Below the pieces are notes generated by a model, which was not told the origin of the DNA, did no database searches, and worked only from the letters and a program-made list of their open reading frames with translations. From NCBI RefSeq assembly GCF_013407925.2, contig NZ_CP060201.1:3844001-3908000 (forward strand): 64,000 nt of DNA, read 5' to 3'. The stretch is from Pseudomonas protegens (GTDB taxonomy: Bacteria; Pseudomonadota; Gammaproteobacteria; Pseudomonadales; Pseudomonadaceae). Of the stretch, positions 16,673-24,621 are shown in pieces (the first letter of the stretch is position 1; every line of letters starts with the position of its first letter). The translations under genes were made by a program, and so were the position numbers.

Positions 16673-17203
16673 ATGGCCAAGATCGCCCCGCAACTGCCTA
16701 TCGAAGTCGACAGCGAAACCGGTGTCTGGACCTCCGACGCCCTGCCGATGCTCTACGTGCCACGGCATTTCTTCGTCAACAACCACATGGGCATCGAGGA
16801 AGTCCTGGGCGCCGAGGCCTATGCCGAGATCCTCTACAAGGCCGGCTACAAGTCCGCCTGGCACTGGTGCGAAAAAGAAGCCGAATGCCACGGCCTGGAA
16901 GGCGTCGCGGTGTTCGAACACTACATGAAGCGCCTGTCCCAGCGTGGCTGGGGCCTGTTCAAGATCCAGGACATCGACCTGGATAAAGGCACCGCCAGCG
17001 TCAAGCTCGAACACTCGGCGTTCGTCTACGTGTACGGCAAGGTCGGGCGCAAGGTCGACTACATGTTCACCGGCTGGTTCGCCGGCGCCATGGACCAGAT
17101 CCTGGCCGCCCGGGGCAGCAAGATCCGCACCGTGGCAGAGCAGGTTTACGGTGGTTCCGAAGAAGGCCACGACGATGGCCTGTTCGTCGTCAAACCGTTG
17201 TAA
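16673..17203 (+). CDS. Conserved DUF5943-type protein of the dimethylglycine cluster
   Basis: A 176-residue soluble protein, always found just before dgcA in pseudomonads in my knowledge. I see no catalytic motif. The middle has KAGYKSAWHWCEKEAECHGL and the C-terminal half YMFTGWFAGAMDQILAARGS, reminiscent of V4R-type small-molecule binding domains. It begins 15 bases upstream of dgcA's ribosome site and is co-transcribed, so a helper or sensor role for demethylation is plausible but unproven. Confidence 0.75.
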   Translation: MAKIAPQLPIEVDSETGVWTSDALPMLYVPRHFFVNNHMGIEEVLGAEAYAEILYKAGYKSAWHWCEKEAECHGLEGVAVFEHYMKRLSQRGWGLFKIQDIDLDKGTASVKLEHSAFVYVYGKVGRKVDYMFTGWFAGAMDQILAARGSKIRTVAEQVYGGSEEGHDDGLFVVKPL

Positions 17204-17218
17204 GCGGAGTTAAGAAAA

Positions 17219-19279
17219 ATGGCTTTCGAAGCGATGTTCCAGCCGATCCAGATCGGCAAACTGACCATCCGCAACCGTGTGCTGAGCACCGCCCACGCTG
17301 AGGTCTACGCCACCGACGGCGGCATGACGACTGATCGGTATGTGAAGTACTACGAAGAAAAGGCCAAGGGCGGCATCGGCCTGGCGATCTGCGGCGGTTC
17401 CTCGGTGGTGGCCATCGACAGCCCCCAGGAATGGTGGAGCTCGGTGAACCTGTCCACCGACCGCATCATCCCGCACTTCCAGAACCTGGCCGACGCCATG
17501 CACAAGCATGGCGCCAAGATCATGATCCAGATTACCCACATGGGCCGCCGCTCGCGCTGGGACGGCTTCAACTGGCCAACCCTGATGTCGCCGTCCGGGG
17601 TGCGCGAACCGGTGCACCGCGCCACCTGCAAGACCATCGAGCCGGAAGAGATCTGGCGGGTGATCGGCAACTACGCCCAGGCCGCGCGCCGGGCCAAGGC
17701 CGGCGGCCTGGACGGCGTCGAACTGTCGGCGGTGCACCAGCACATGATCGACCAGTTCTGGAGCCCGCGGGTCAACAAGCGTACCGACGAATGGGGCGGC
17801 ACCTTTGAGAAGCGCATGCGTTTCGGCCTGGAAGTGCTCAAGGCGGTGCGCGCTGAAGTGGGTGACGATTTCTGCGTCGGCATGCGCCTGTGCGGCGACG
17901 AATTCCACCCGGACGGCCTGTCCCACGAGGACATGAAGCAGATCGCCAAGTACTACGACGACACCGGCATGCTGGACTTCATCGGCGTGGTCGGCTCGGG
18001 CTGCGACACCCACAACACCCTGGCCAACGTGATCCCCAACATGAGCTTCCCGCCGGAGCCGTTCCTGCACCTGGCGGCGGGCATCAAGGAAGTGGTCAAG
18101 GTCCCGGTGCTGCACGCACAGAACATCAAGGACCCGAACCAGGCCACGCGGATTCTCGAAGGCGGCTACGTCGACATGGTCGGCATGACCCGCGCCCACA
18201 TGGCCGACCCGCACCTGATCGCCAAGATCAAGATGGGCCAGATCGACCAGATCAAGCAGTGCGTCGGCGCCAACTACTGCATCGACCGCCAGTACCAGGG
18301 CCTGGACGTGCTGTGCATCCAGAACGCCGCCACCTCCCGTGAATACATGGGCGTGCCGCACATCATCGAGAAGACCACCGGCATCAAGCGCAAGGTGGTG
18401 GTGGTCGGCGCCGGCCCTGCCGGCATGGAAGCCGCTCGCGTCGCCGCCGAACGTGGCCACGAGGTGACCCTGTTCGAGAAAAAAGACGCCATTGGCGGGC
18501 AGATCACCACCGCCTCCAAGGCCCCGCAACGGGACCAGATCGCCGGCATCACCCGCTGGTACCAGCTGGAACTGGCGCGCTTGAAGGTCGATCTGCGCCT
18601 GGGCACCGCGGCGGACACCGCGACCATCCTCGACCTGCGCCCCGACGTGGTGGTGCTGGCCGTGGGCGGCCATCCGTTCATCGAGCAGAACGAACACTGG
18701 GGCGCCGCCGAAGGGTTGGTGGTCAGCAGCTGGGACATCCTCGACGGCAAGGTGGCGCCGGGTAAGAACGTGCTGGTCTACGACACCATCTGCGAGTTCA
18801 CCGGCATGTCGGTCACCGACTTCATCGCCGACAAGGGCTCGCAAGTGGAGATCGTCACCGACGACATCAAGCCGGGCATCGCCGTCGGCGGCACCTCGTT
18901 CCCCACCTACTACCGCAGCCTGTACCCCAAGGAAGTGATCATGACCGGGGACCTGACCCTGGAGAAGGTCTACCGCGAGGGCGACAAGCTGGTGGCGGTG
19001 CTGGAGAACGAATACACCGGCGCCCGCGAAGAGCGGGTGGTGGACCAGGTGGTGGTGGAAAACGGCGTGCGTCCCGACGAAGAGCTCTACTACGGGCTCA
19101 AGGAAGGTTCGCGCAACAAGGGCCAGATCGACGTCGAGGCGCTGTTCGCGATCAAGCCGCAGCCGTGCCTGAGCGAGACGGGGGAGGGCTACCTGTTGTT
19201 CCGCATCGGCGACTGCGTATCCCAGCGCAACACCCATGCCGCGATCTACGACGCACTGCGCCTGTGCAAGGATTTCTGA
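17219..19279 (+). CDS. dgcA: DgcA, dimethylglycine catabolism flavoprotein subunit
   Basis: A 686-residue member of the trimethylamine dehydrogenase/2,4-dienoyl-CoA reductase family. Residues 1-350 form the FMN TIM barrel (MFQPIQIGKLTIRNRVLSTA). Residues about 390-640 form a pyridine-nucleotide-type domain (KVVVVGAGPAGMEAARVAAE). It is required to demethylate dimethylglycine to sarcosine, passing electrons to DgcB and the ETF-like pair. The iron-sulfur loop has C348, C354 and C366, but the fourth usual Cys is A351 (CVGANYC rather than CxxCxxC), so a normal [4Fe-4S] cluster is doubtful. AAGCGGAG lies before the ATG. Expected regulator: GbdR. Confidence 0.93.
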   Translation: MAFEAMFQPIQIGKLTIRNRVLSTAHAEVYATDGGMTTDRYVKYYEEKAKGGIGLAICGGSSVVAIDSPQEWWSSVNLSTDRIIPHFQNLADAMHKHGAKIMIQITHMGRRSRWDGFNWPTLMSPSGVREPVHRATCKTIEPEEIWRVIGNYAQAARRAKAGGLDGVELSAVHQHMIDQFWSPRVNKRTDEWGGTFEKRMRFGLEVLKAVRAEVGDDFCVGMRLCGDEFHPDGLSHEDMKQIAKYYDDTGMLDFIGVVGSGCDTHNTLANVIPNMSFPPEPFLHLAAGIKEVVKVPVLHAQNIKDPNQATRILEGGYVDMVGMTRAHMADPHLIAKIKMGQIDQIKQCVGANYCIDRQYQGLDVLCIQNAATSREYMGVPHIIEKTTGIKRKVVVVGAGPAGMEAARVAAERGHEVTLFEKKDAIGGQITTASKAPQRDQIAGITRWYQLELARLKVDLRLGTAADTATILDLRPDVVVLAVGGHPFIEQNEHWGAAEGLVVSSWDILDGKVAPGKNVLVYDTICEFTGMSVTDFIADKGSQVEIVTDDIKPGIAVGGTSFPTYYRSLYPKEVIMTGDLTLEKVYREGDKLVAVLENEYTGAREERVVDQVVVENGVRPDEELYYGLKEGSRNKGQIDVEALFAIKPQPCLSETGEGYLLFRIGDCVSQRNTHAAIYDALRLCKDF

Positions 19280-19281
19280 CG

Positions 19282-19465
19282 GCAGCGGCAAGTTTCAAGC
19301 GGCAAGCGGCAAGCTAAAGCAGGCATTCGGCAGTGCTTTTGCTTGTCGCATGCCTCTTACGCTCTGTAAGGACTTTTAGCCGCCGTTGCACGTTTTGCGC
19401 GGCCAGTGAGAGCGCATGCTCAGCCCTGCTTTTTCTTGCCGCTTGAAGCTAGCCGCTTGCAGCTG
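19282..19465. repeat. Imperfect GCAAGCGGCAAGC repeat region
   Basis: Tandem and inverted copies of GCAAGCGGCAAGC and its complement (GCCGCTTGAAGCTAGCCGCTTGC) fill the 203-base dgcA-dgcB gap. A related cluster occurs at 55698-55748, so this is a genome-wide intergenic repeat family. Confidence 0.7.
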
Positions 19466-19482
19466 ACCCTAAGGTGATTGTG

Positions 19483-21432
19483 ATGTTGAACACCCTGCTT
19501 CCCATTCTGCTGTTCGCCGCCGTCGGCCTGGCGCTCCTCGGCGCGCTGCGACGCGTGGCCCTGTGGCGCCGGGGGCGAGCCTCCAAGGTCGATCTGATCG
19601 GCGGCCTGCTGGCCATGCCCAAGCGCTACATGGTGGATCTGCACCATGTGGTGGCCCGGGACAAATACATGGCCAACACCCACGTGGCCACCGCCGGCGG
19701 TTTCGTCCTGGCGGCGGTGCTGGCGATCCTGGTGCATGGTTTCGGCCTGCATAACCGCATCCTCGGCTACGCCTTGCTGCTGGCCACCACGCTGATGTTC
19801 GTCGGCGCGCTGTTCGTCGCCAAGCGTCGGCGCAACCCGCCGGCACGCCTGTCCAAGGGCCCGTGGATGCGCTTGCCGAAAAGCCTGCTGGCGTTTTCCG
19901 TGAGTTTCTTTGTGGTGACCTTGCCGGTGGCCGGGATTCTCCCGGAACACTTTGGTGGCTGGGTGCTGGCGACGATTCTGGTGGTGGGTGTGCTGTGGGG
20001 CGTGTCCGAGCTGTTCTTCGGCATGACCTGGGGCGGGCCGATGAAGCACGCCTTCGCTGGCGCCCTGCACCTGGCCTGGCACCGGCGCGCCGAGCGCTTT
20101 GGCGGCGGTCGCTCCACCGGCCTCAAGCCGTTGGACCTGGAAGACCCAAGTGCGCCTTTGGGGGTGGAAAAGCCCAAGGACTTCACCTGGAACCAACTGC
20201 TGGGCTTCGACGCCTGCGTGCAGTGCGGCAAGTGCGAGGCGGCGTGCCCGGCCTTCGCCGCCGGCCAGCCGCTGAACCCGAAGAAGCTGATCCAGGACAT
20301 GGTGGTCGGCCTGGCCGGTGGCACCGACGCGCAGTTCGCTGGCAGCCCGTACCCTGGCAAAGCCATTGGCGAACACGGCGGCCATCCGCACCAGCCCATC
20401 GTCAACGGCCTGGTGGACGCCGAGACGCTGTGGTCCTGCACCACTTGCCGGGCCTGCGTCGAGGAATGCCCGATGATGATCGAGCACGTCGATGCCATCG
20501 TCGACATGCGTCGTCACCTGACCCTGGAAAAGGGCGCGACCCCGAACAAGGGCGCCGAGGTCCTGGAAAACCTGATCGCCACCGACAACCCCGGCGGCTT
20601 CAACCCCGGCGGACGGATGAACTGGGCGGCGGACCTGAACCTGTCCCTGCTCAGCGAAAAGCAAAGCACCGACGTGCTGTTCTGGGTCGGCGACGGCGCC
20701 TTCGACATGCGCAACCAGCGCACCCTGCGGGCCTTTGTCAAAGTGCTGAAAGCAGCCAAGGTGGACTTCGCCGTGCTCGGCCTGGAAGAACGCGACAGCG
20801 GCGACGTGGCCCGACGCCTGGGGGACGAAGCAACTTTCCAGCTGTTGGCCAAGCGCAATATCCAGACCCTGGCCAAGTACCGCTTCAAGCGCATCGTCAC
20901 CTGCGACCCCCACAGTTTCCATGTGCTGAAAAACGAGTACGGCGCCTTCAACGGCCACTACCTGGTGCAGCACCACAGCACCTACCTGGCCGAGTTGATT
21001 GGTGCCGGTGCGCTGAACCTGGGCCAGCACAAAGGCAGCAGCGTGACCTATCACGATCCTTGCTACCTGGGCCGCTACAACGGCGAGTACGAAGCGCCGC
21101 GCGAAGTGCTGCGGGCCCTGGGTATCGAGATCAAGGAAATGCAGCGCTCGGGCTTCCGTTCCCGTTGCTGCGGCGGTGGCGGCGGGGCGCCGATCACCGA
21201 CATTCCGGGCAAGCAGCGGATTCCCGACATGCGCATGGAAGACATCCGCGAGACCGGCGCCGAGCTGGTGGCCGTGGGTTGTCCACAGTGCACGGCCATG
21301 CTCGAAGGGGTGGTGGAGCCGCGGCCGATGATCAAGGACATCGCCGAACTGGTGGCCGACGCCTTGCTCGAAGACGCCGCCCCGAGCAAAGCGCCGGCGT
21401 CGGTGAAACCTGAACCTGCGGAGGTGCACTGA
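19483..21432 (+). CDS. dgcB: DgcB, membrane iron-sulfur electron-transfer subunit
   Basis: A 649-residue protein. The N-terminal half has about five transmembrane helices (residues 1-210). A ferredoxin pair follows, with CVQCGKCEAACP (near residue 246) and CTTCRACVEECP (near 320). Two heterodisulfide-reductase-like CCG modules are at the C-terminus (YHDPCYLGRYN, RCCGGGGGAPI). This layout moves electrons from a flavoprotein to the membrane quinone pool, here from DgcA or the ETF. The ATG at 19483 is chosen for AAGGTGA at 19471-19477. It overlaps the next gene by one base (TGATG). Confidence 0.92.
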   Translation: MLNTLLPILLFAAVGLALLGALRRVALWRRGRASKVDLIGGLLAMPKRYMVDLHHVVARDKYMANTHVATAGGFVLAAVLAILVHGFGLHNRILGYALLLATTLMFVGALFVAKRRRNPPARLSKGPWMRLPKSLLAFSVSFFVVTLPVAGILPEHFGGWVLATILVVGVLWGVSELFFGMTWGGPMKHAFAGALHLAWHRRAERFGGGRSTGLKPLDLEDPSAPLGVEKPKDFTWNQLLGFDACVQCGKCEAACPAFAAGQPLNPKKLIQDMVVGLAGGTDAQFAGSPYPGKAIGEHGGHPHQPIVNGLVDAETLWSCTTCRACVEECPMMIEHVDAIVDMRRHLTLEKGATPNKGAEVLENLIATDNPGGFNPGGRMNWAADLNLSLLSEKQSTDVLFWVGDGAFDMRNQRTLRAFVKVLKAAKVDFAVLGLEERDSGDVARRLGDEATFQLLAKRNIQTLAKYRFKRIVTCDPHSFHVLKNEYGAFNGHYLVQHHSTYLAELIGAGALNLGQHKGSSVTYHDPCYLGRYNGEYEAPREVLRALGIEIKEMQRSGFRSRCCGGGGGAPITDIPGKQRIPDMRMEDIRETGAELVAVGCPQCTAMLEGVVEPRPMIKDIAELVADALLEDAAPSKAPASVKPEPAEVH

Positions 21433-22652
21433 TGAGCGAGATTATCCGCCGCGATCCCCGCGCCGAATGGATCGCCCGCAACCGCCTGCACCCGCTGCAC
21501 GCGGCCATGCAGCCGGCGCAACACAGCTGTATGGGGCCCAATGGCCTGATCCGCAAGAACCCCCACGGCATCGGTTTCATCGGGCCCAATGGCCTCAAGC
21601 GCATCGACCGCAGTGGCGCCCAGCAGGGCGGCAGCGCCAAGCGCACGGCGGCGGCCGAGGTGCAGTTGCCGCTGCATCAAGTGGCGCAGCCGGCGTTCTA
21701 CATCAGCGTGGTGCCGGATATGGTCGGCGGCCGCCTGAGCAGCCACGACCGCGACCTGCTGGGCCTGGCCCATCAGTTGGCGGGCCAGGACGGCGCGGTG
21801 CTGGCGGTGGTGTTTGGCGAGCACAAGGAATCGGCCTTTGCCACGGCGGGTGTCGACCGCCTGCTGGTGCTGCACGGCAGCGAGTTCGACGGTTATGCAC
21901 CGGAACAACGGGTGCAGGGCCTGCGGGCTGTGGATAACCAGTTCAGCCCGCGCCATTGGCTGCTGCCTGACAGTCGCAGCGGCGGTGGCGAACTGGGCCG
22001 GCGCTTGGCCGCGGCCCTGGGCGAACGCCCAGCGACCCGGGTCTGGCAGGTCAAGGACGGGCAGTGCATCGGCCGTGCCGGCGCCGGTCTACAGGACCTG
22101 GCGCGACCAGCGCCACGTTTGATCCTGGCCGCCGCCGAATGCGCCGAGCCGGTCAGCGACACCCGCCACGAAGCCTTGCCGGTGGAGTTATCCACAACGG
22201 TGGCCCGCAGCCTGGCGCGGATCGAGGATCTGGGCGCGGTGGCGGTGGACCCGGCGGTGATTCCCATGGCCGAGGCCGAATTCATCTTTTCCGGGGGCAA
22301 CGGGGTCAAGGACTGGCCACTGTTTCACCAGACCGCCGCGGCCCTGGGCGCCACCGAAGGCGCCTCGCGGGTGGCGGTGGACGACGGCTTCATGGCCCGG
22401 GATCGGCAAGTGGGGGCCAGCGGCATCTGGGTCACCGCGCGGGTCTATGTGGCGGTGGGCATTTCCGGGGCGATCCAGCACCTGCAGGGCATCGGCGCCT
22501 GCGACAAGGTGGTGGCGATCAACCTCGACCCGGGCTGCGACATGATCAAACGCGCCGATCTGTCGGTGATTGGCGACAGCGCGGACATTCTCAAGGCCTT
22601 GATCGCGGCGGTAGCGGCCTACCGCAACGACGCCAAGCGCGATGCGGCTTAA
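21432..22652 (+). CDS. Electron transfer flavoprotein alpha subunit-like protein of the dgc operon
   Basis: A 406-residue EtfA-type protein. The C-terminal domain carries the FAD loop of alpha subunits: VYVAVGISGAIQHLQGIGAC, then AINLDPGCDMIKRADLSVIG, near residues 340-385. The N-terminal 90 residues are a non-canonical extension (MSEIIRRDPRAEWIARNRLH) not found in housekeeping EtfA. It pairs with the following beta-like subunit and most likely accepts electrons from DgcA or a related demethylase. Two perfect DnaA boxes lie inside the gene (21929-21937 and 22198-22206). Confidence 0.87.
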   Translation: MSEIIRRDPRAEWIARNRLHPLHAAMQPAQHSCMGPNGLIRKNPHGIGFIGPNGLKRIDRSGAQQGGSAKRTAAAEVQLPLHQVAQPAFYISVVPDMVGGRLSSHDRDLLGLAHQLAGQDGAVLAVVFGEHKESAFATAGVDRLLVLHGSEFDGYAPEQRVQGLRAVDNQFSPRHWLLPDSRSGGGELGRRLAAALGERPATRVWQVKDGQCIGRAGAGLQDLARPAPRLILAAAECAEPVSDTRHEALPVELSTTVARSLARIEDLGAVAVDPAVIPMAEAEFIFSGGNGVKDWPLFHQTAAALGATEGASRVAVDDGFMARDRQVGASGIWVTARVYVAVGISGAIQHLQGIGACDKVVAINLDPGCDMIKRADLSVIGDSADILKALIAAVAAYRNDAKRDAA

Positions 22653-22661
22653 GGGGACGTT

Positions 22662-23432
22662 ATGAACAGCAATGTGATCAGCCTGGTATCGATAGGCGCG
22701 CACCCGACCTCCGGCCGTCCACGGCGCGCCGAACAGGACGCCCGCGCGGTGGAGCTGGGCCTGCAACTGGCGGGGGACAAACTGCAGGTGCTGCATGCCG
22801 GCGACGTCGCCGAACCGGCCCTGCGCGCTTACCTGGGCATGGGCCTGGAGCAGTTGCACGTGCTGGAGCAACCGGTAGGCGCCGATGCCCTGCCGATCCT
22901 GACCCAGTACCTGCGCGACGCGGGCGCCCAAGTGGTGCTCACCGGCAGCCAGGCGGAAACCGGCGAGGGCTCTGGCATGCTGCCGTTCCTGCTGGCGGAG
23001 AACCTCGGCTGGCCGCTGGTGGTGGGGCTGGCGCAAGTCGAGTCCCTGGCCGACGGCGTGGCTCATGTGCTGCAAGCCTTGCCCCGTGGCCAGCGGCGGC
23101 GGCTCAAGGTGCGCCTGCCGTTTCTCGCCACTGTGGATAACGCCGCGCCGAAACCGCGGCAAAGCGCCTACGGCCCGGCGCGCCGTGGCGTACTGCAGGC
23201 CGATCAGGTCGTGGTGGTGGAAGACGAGTTATTCACAGCCTCCAGCCTGCAACCGGCCAAGCCCCGGCCCAAGCGCCTGAAAGTGATCAAGGCCAAGAGC
23301 GGCGCCGACCGCATGAAGGCCGCCACCGCCAAGGCCAGCGGCGGCACCGGTCAAGTGCTCAAGGGCGTAAGCCCTGAGGCCGGCGCCGAGGCCATCCTCA
23401 AACTGCTGATCGAAGAAGGCGTGGTTCGCTGA
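22662..23432 (+). CDS. Electron transfer flavoprotein beta subunit-like protein of the dgc operon
   Basis: A 256-residue EtfB-type protein, beginning VISLVSIGAHPTSGRPRRAE. It has the nucleotide-binding region VVLTGSQAETGEGSGMLPFL (residues about 88-107) and the recognition-loop-like VGLAQVESLADGVAHVLQAL. The C-terminal 60 residues are rich in Lys and Ala, unlike standard EtfB. It starts 9 bases after the alpha subunit and acts with it in electron transfer from dimethylglycine oxidation. A perfect DnaA box (23132-23140) and a near match (23229-23237) lie in its coding sequence. Confidence 0.87.
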   Translation: MNSNVISLVSIGAHPTSGRPRRAEQDARAVELGLQLAGDKLQVLHAGDVAEPALRAYLGMGLEQLHVLEQPVGADALPILTQYLRDAGAQVVLTGSQAETGEGSGMLPFLLAENLGWPLVVGLAQVESLADGVAHVLQALPRGQRRRLKVRLPFLATVDNAAPKPRQSAYGPARRGVLQADQVVVVEDELFTASSLQPAKPRPKRLKVIKAKSGADRMKAATAKASGGTGQVLKGVSPEAGAEAILKLLIEEGVVR

Positions 23433-23484
23433 GCTCAGGTTTATGCACAACCCTCGGGCCGTGCACCCACCTTTGGGCTCCGCG

Positions 23485-23618
23485 GTTCGCTGGCAAGCCA
23501 GCTCCTACCAGGGAAATCGCGTCTGCACCCACCGTAGGAGCCGGCTTGCCGGCGAAGGGGTCGCTGGGGTTTTGCACATCTCTGGGGACCGCCATTCGCT
23601 GGCAAGCCAGCGCCTACT
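23485..23618. repeat. Three REP elements in a row
   Basis: Cores at about 23487-23509, 23533-23558 and 23594-23618 in alternating orientation (TTCGCTGGCAAGCCAGCTCC, GTAGGAGCCGGCTTGCCGGC). Confidence 0.88.
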
Positions 23619-23657
23619 AGAGTAGCGATGGGTTACTCACAATCCCTGTGCGCGGAG

Positions 23658-24360
23658 CTGTGGATAAGGTGTTCGCGCCTTGCTCCAGCCCATGTGCAAC
23701 AAGCCCTGTAGCCGTCTGTACAGAATTTGATCAGGCTAAGCGGGCGTTTTTTAAGGCTTTTTTTCCTGGGCGGGGAAATCGCCGAAGCGACTTTTGCACA
23801 GCACTTGCCCCCAAAGTCTGTTGGCGCTTCTGTGGATAAGATGTTCGCTTAGCGCTACAGGACTTGCAGATCGTGCCTTGCAGGGTTTTGCTCAAAAAAT
23901 AGCCAAATGCCGGTTTTTCCGCCCGTTACCCCGTCAGGAACCCGATTATTCGCGGCTTTCAGGGGTTTTCCACAATGCCCCGGGGCATTGCCCACAGTTG
24001 CCCCCAAAGTCTGTTGGCCTTTCTGTGGATAAGGTGTTCGCCTTCCGCTACAGGCTTCTGATTCCGTGGCTTTCAGGTGGTTGTTCAAAAACTGACCAAT
24101 GCAGCCAAAAACCGCTGCTTCTGCATAAGTCACGGTTTTTATTGGCATTGCCCGGCGAAATATCCCCAACCCCGAGGCACTTGCCCACAGTTGCTGTGGG
24201 TCAAGGTGTGGATAAGGTGTTCGCCAACGGCTGGACCCCTTGTGATTCATAGCGTGCGCGGCAATAGGTCAAATTTCATACAGTTCTAAGGGCTTTCTTG
24301 ACACTGGCAATGGGCCTGTCTTCACTGAGGCATCAAGGACTTAGCGGCAACTTATCCACA
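23658..24360 (+). repeat. DnaA-box repeat array (about 180-base period)
   Basis: Four same-strand copies of CTGTGGATAAGGTGTTCGC (23658, 23830, 24023, 24206) are spaced 172, 193 and 183 bases. Each holds the perfect 9-mer TGTGGATAA, the complement of the DnaA box TTATCCACA. Spacers share weaker blocks: CAAAAANTGNCCAA-like, TTGCCCACAGTTG, and CCCCAAAGTCTGTTGGC before copies two and three. A fifth box in the opposite sense is at 24352-24360. There is no credible open reading frame in the 1.2-kb gap 23433-24621. A DnaA-titration or replication-linked role is inferred. Confidence 0.8.
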
Positions 24361-24621
24361 TCCGGCTCAGGGAGCGCAGGCAATGGATTGTCGTTCATCG
24401 CAGGTTTATCCGACCGGGGCCCCCCTCCCTCGACGTACCCGTCGCCGTGCCGCCAACCAGCGCGCACGCCTATAGACCTGCCCTTCGTTCTGTCCCTTCA
24501 CTGACTGCACTGCAGGTGTTTCAGGCGCCAAGGCCTGCCTGTTCGGCTGCCTGCGCGCCAACGGATGCACCCATTAGAGGCGACCCACGAGTTGCCCCAT
24601 CTGCCTGAGAGGAACCCCGCC

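Noticed and set aside
17210..19291. A 693-codon minus-strand frame opposite dgcA
   Set aside because: Same antisense effect of codon bias; dgcA is unmistakable on the plus strand.
23658..24360. CRISPR array
   Set aside because: Repeats are 19 bases with 170-190-base partly similar spacers, and no cas genes are present.
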